DNA of 64,000 bases, from assembly GCA_037039925.1 (NCBI GenBank), contig JAXRKP010000801.1, forward strand, positions 75,001-139,000, in the 5' to 3' direction. Under the pieces are notes generated by a model. That model did no database searches. It was not told the DNA's origin and saw nothing but the letters and a program-made list of their open reading frames with translations. The position numbers and the translations under genes are program-made. The DNA is from Doris montereyensis (lineage: Eukaryota > Mollusca > Gastropoda > Nudibranchia > Dorididae). Every line of letters begins with the position of its first letter. Position 1 is the first letter of the stretch. Shown here in pieces: positions 62,701 to 64,000 of the stretch.

Positions 62701-63409
62701 TTATAACAAAGTACTGATCTTATCTTAGTGTGACCACCAATCTTTTCTTTGGTGAAATTAATTTCCTTCAGTTTGTGTTTTGTTTCTGTAGCCCTGTGCC
62801 ACATAACTTCAGCAAGGATTGAAATGTTGTTTCTCATTCGAAAGTATTCCAAATATTTCTCATCGTCAGCAAATATTTGGGGCAACAGTTTGAATTCTCC
62901 CAAAGCTCCCCCGATCTTTACAAATTGGGTGAACCCAGTGACGTCGTTTGGATGCTAGGGATTTTCTTCTGTACCACCATGGCAGAAAAATCTTTGCGCT
63001 CCATTTGAGCGCCATGTTGCAACCGGTCAAAAACGGGCAAACTGTACACACCCTGTAGACGCGAGGTAACTGCACTTTTCTGTCCATACTTTTTTTCTGG
63101 CCCGCAAAAAGTATGGTCTGTGCGGGGGCTGTGGACACGACTCTCTTTATGTATGTTTCATTCAGATGTATCTGACTCTGACATAATTTACTTTTAGCTC
63201 ATGTGTTTGGACTCATTCAGTCAACAATTACTGCTTTCATGTTTTGTTTTAGATTTTTTTAAAATTATTGCTTTCCTGTCATCTCACAGGAAATGCTTGC
63301 AACATTCTCTGCAGTGAATCCTGATCTCAGTGTTGTCTTTGCCAATCAGATCTGTTGCCAATCTGGAAACAAGTCTTTCCTTATACCTTTAATAGATACA
63401 GATGTTTGA
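54344..63409 (+). CDS. USB1: USB1/Mpn1 U6 snRNA 3'-5' exonuclease (phosphodiesterase), 7 exons
   Basis: Exons are 54344-54570, 55365-55537, 57382-57559, 59332-59385, 60182-60288, 61913-61996 and 63290-63409. They give a protein of about 313 residues; human USB1 has 265. USB1 trims the 3' oligo(U) tail of U6 snRNA in the nucleus and leaves a terminal phosphate. The two catalytic H-x-S motifs of the 2H phosphodiesterase family are present: YHISLS (His163, Ser165) and FHISIGWC (His251, Ser253). Also recognisable are RSFPHVEGNWATHVFIP, VVIRHHWIDSLV, FPNDEKTRTFVCLEV and CQSGNKSFLIPL. The amino terminus (MSCLVAYGNTSSENSDDSS) resembles the acidic Ser-rich start of vertebrate USB1, which supports this ATG. 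Phases agree at all junctions only if one extra base in exon 5 is discounted and its intron uses a GC donor. All other exons are intact, so a live gene with an assembly error is likelier than a pseudogene. Confidence 0.9.
54805..54897. repeat. Two-copy tandem repeat of about 46 bp
   Basis: AGTGCCAAGGATTTCAACTG followed by GTCTGGATCAGAC occurs twice, separated by GTAGTTGGTA, in USB1 intron 1. Confidence 0.9.
55365..55537 (+). CDS. USB1: USB1 exon 2
   Basis: Runs from an acttttcag acceptor to a gtgaaa donor. It contains the family signature VRSFPHVEGNWATHVFIP, which corresponds to the R-x-F-P-H-x-x-G-N-W-A-T-H-V segment of vertebrate USB1 at the start of the catalytic core. It leaves in phase 1. 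Confidence 0.9.
55616..56860. mobile_element. Tc1/mariner- or pogo-like element in USB1 intron 2
   Basis: The left end CAGTAATGACTGCGTAAATG and the complement of the right end, CAGTAGTGACCGCCTAAATG, match at 17 of 20 bases, and TA flanks both (55614-55615 and 56861-56862). GCATTTAGGCG motifs repeat near both ends. About 1.25 kb with no intact transposase. Confidence 0.75.
57382..57559 (+). CDS. USB1: USB1 exon 3 (first H-x-S catalytic motif)
   Basis: Opens VPEEDKFTSFVSRILKAF and contains MSQYHISLSRTVVIRHHWID, where His-Ile-Ser is the first catalytic motif. The acceptor is tttaaaacag and the donor is gtaaac. It enters in phase 1 and leaves in phase 2. Confidence 0.92.
58815..59130 (+). mobile_element. 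tRNA-derived SINE, first family, fullest copy
   Basis: GGGACTCAGTAGTCCAGAGG (A box), GTCGGCCTC and GAGTTCGAATTTGAGC (B box) start it. The body has CTGGTCCAGGTAGGTGGACG and AAAGATCCTTTGGCTGTTTA, and it ends in GTGAGTAAATCAAATCAAA. It lies in USB1 intron 3. Confidence 0.8.
59332..59385 (+). CDS. USB1: USB1 exon 4
   Basis: A short 54-nt exon between cccgtttttttacag and gtacag. It encodes CFADITSVKLFPNDEKTR, matching the strand and N-x-E-K-T-R-T-F region of USB1. It keeps phase 2 on both sides. Confidence 0.88.
59486..59735. repeat. (ACT)n microsatellite in USB1 intron 4
   Basis: About 80 trinucleotides with TGC and TCT interruptions; the strands give spurious Leu/Tyr and Val runs. Confidence 0.97.
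59811..59912. repeat. ~48-bp tandem repeat, about 2.3 copies
   Basis: AGTCTTCAGGAAAAGTTCTT and GAAAGTTTACCTTATAG recur in USB1 intron 4. Confidence 0.8.
60182..60288 (+). CDS. USB1: USB1 exon 5 (contains an apparent 1-nt frameshift)
   Basis: After a tttgcttttcag acceptor the exon reads RTFVCLEVSSEDTCFPDYIK and AVDK. The expected continuation, SFAEFKLQAYYE (vertebrate USB1 has E-E-F-N-L-T-T-F-Y-Q here), lies in another frame, reached by discounting one A in the AAAAA run at 60249-60253. As written, the original frame stops at a TGA 36 bases later. The exon most likely ends at 60288 before gcagga, a GC donor, because that gives the phase-0 junction that the next exon needs. Confidence 0.72.
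60408..60505. repeat. Inverted copy of the AAACAGCAAGATGAAA-core repeat
   Basis: GTCTTTCATCTTGCTGTTT and TCTATGGTGGATAGGGTGAC match the complement of the family, in USB1 intron 5. Confidence 0.55.
61090..61275 (-). mobile_element. SINE of the second tRNA family, diverged
   Basis: AAACACAACATTGGATATAG, CATTGCTAAGATT and GACTTCATGGTCCTAAG follow the order of the minus-strand copies at 33.0 and 36.7 kb. It lies in USB1 intron 5. Confidence 0.5.
61625..61760 (-). repeat. Dispersed repeat ending in TTTATC-type tail
   Basis: AGACAAAGATGGATTCAATA, GCACAAGTGCAGGCTCACC and CAGGCCATTTCATTCAAAG are shared with 19.2 kb and the inverse of 35.9 kb. It lies 150 bases before USB1 exon 6. Confidence 0.6.
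61913..61996 (+). CDS. USB1: USB1 exon 6 (second H-x-S catalytic motif)
   Basis: An 84-nt, phase-0 exon between attctcttacag and gtatgg. It begins NPSFHISIGWCLGDV, where His-Ile-Ser is the second catalytic motif, and ends in KLLAAK. It matches D-P-S-F-H-x-S-x-x-W-C of vertebrate USB1. Confidence 0.92.
62328..63142. mobile_element. Candidate TIR element in USB1 intron 6
   Basis: AGGTCGTGTCCATAGCC at the left and GGCTGTGGACACGACT at the right are near-perfect inverted repeats about 0.8 kb apart. Further inverted similarity lies inside (CTGGTCTGTGCGGACAG and GTATGGTCTGTGCGGG). No transposase and no clear target-site duplication. Confidence 0.55.
63290..63409 (+). CDS. USB1: USB1 exon 7 (C terminus and stop)
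   Basis: Follows a catctcacag acceptor in phase 0 and ends with TGA at 63407-63409. It encodes EMLATFSAVNPDLSVVFANQ and then ICCQSGNKSFLIPLIDTDV; C-x-S-G-N-K-x-F-x-x-P-L is the conserved end of USB1. Confidence 0.9.
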   Translation, partial: EMLATFSAVNPDLSVVFANQICCQSGNKSFLIPLIDTDV

Positions 63410-63669
63410 CGGACTAAACTCCTGGTGATGATCAAAGATGAAGAAGACAGTGGTGCAAGTAACAAATGAAGCGAAGGAGTTAATGTGTAACTCATTTTAC
63501 CTGCAGACTGAGTATTCTTTATCTAAGCCATCAGAATTGCCATAAAGTTACAAAATCACCCACAACTACTCTGCTTTTCAACAACATGTAGTATTACAAA
63601 AAAACTCTGTCTTCATACGGCTTTTTAAACAGGAGTCCCCTTGACATTTATAAATGTTGCATCTGCTTT

Positions 63670-63675
63670 AATAAA
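63670..63675 (+). promoter_or_regulatory. Polyadenylation signal for USB1
   Basis: A canonical AATAAA lies 260 bases after the USB1 stop codon on the same strand, in otherwise non-coding sequence. It implies a 3' UTR of about 0.3 kb. Confidence 0.6.
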
Positions 63676-64000
63676 CTCAAAACAGTGGAAAATGCTAGGC
63701 TGATGTCCCCAAGCCAGGCATGTTGTGTAAGGGGAGACAAATCAAATGAATTTTCACTCTTTGATTGCTCTAGTTCAACTTATGTCAATGTTTCTCTTCA
63801 TAGGACCGAATGTGATCTTTGACATGACATATTATGTCGAATGTTGAATATCACTGAGAAAAATTATGATTTTTTTCCATGGGTCGAGCTTCTTTTAATT
63901 TCTGGAATGGTTTCCCGTCTTCGACTTGCTCCGTGAGTTTCCAACCATTCGGTCAGTATAAATATAGATTAGAAGTCCCTCATTTTGTAAAAAATATTCC
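63676..64000. other. Sequence downstream of USB1, nothing recognised
   Basis: It lies past the poly(A) signal; no gene or repeat was identified. Confidence 0.5.

Overview
This is intron-rich, AT-rich nuclear DNA from an animal. Two conserved animal genes, many small SINE- and MITE-like elements, long AG/CT and AT microsatellites and degraded LINE tails together suggest a mollusc, perhaps a gastropod. That placement is inference; no marker here fixes the species.

Only two protein-coding genes can be supported. On the minus strand, positions 48948 down to 30438 hold a multi-exon gene of the SOWAH (sosondowah ankyrin-repeat) family: an N-terminal winged-helix-like exon, a low-complexity linker, two ankyrin repeats and a C-terminal tail. 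On the plus strand, positions 54344 to 63409 hold the seven-exon gene for USB1 (Mpn1), the U6 snRNA 3'-end exonuclease with two H-x-S catalytic motifs. The genes lie head to head about 5.4 kb apart, and a decayed non-LTR retrotransposon sits between them. No functional link between them is evident.

Layout. 1-6.2 kb: AT-rich, with a candidate terminal-inverted-repeat (TIR) element (3464-4909) and one weak globin-like reading frame. 6.2-9.5 kb: an 18-bp minisatellite and a 32-bp satellite, the second interrupted by a TTAA-flanked MITE. 10.3-12.3 kb: a local duplication, one copy carrying a MITE whose empty site survives in the other copy. 12.3-26.7 kb: mostly gene-free, with microsatellites, a dispersed repeat family and LINE tails. 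26.7-29.4 kb: a tRNA-derived SINE running into a 57-bp satellite. 30.4-49 kb: the SOWAH gene, its introns loaded with SINEs, a piggyBac-like remnant and a 450-bp CT tract. 49-54.3 kb: intergenic DNA with a LINE reverse-transcriptase remnant. 54.3-63.7 kb: USB1, with DNA transposons and SINEs in its introns.

The most interesting points are possible ultra-short exons in the SOWAH ankyrin region (12, 10, 3 and even 2 nt), and a one-base frameshift plus an apparent GC splice donor in USB1 exon 5. Several transposon insertions keep readable target-site duplications or an empty site. I found no defence island, CRISPR array or other clearly new multi-gene system.
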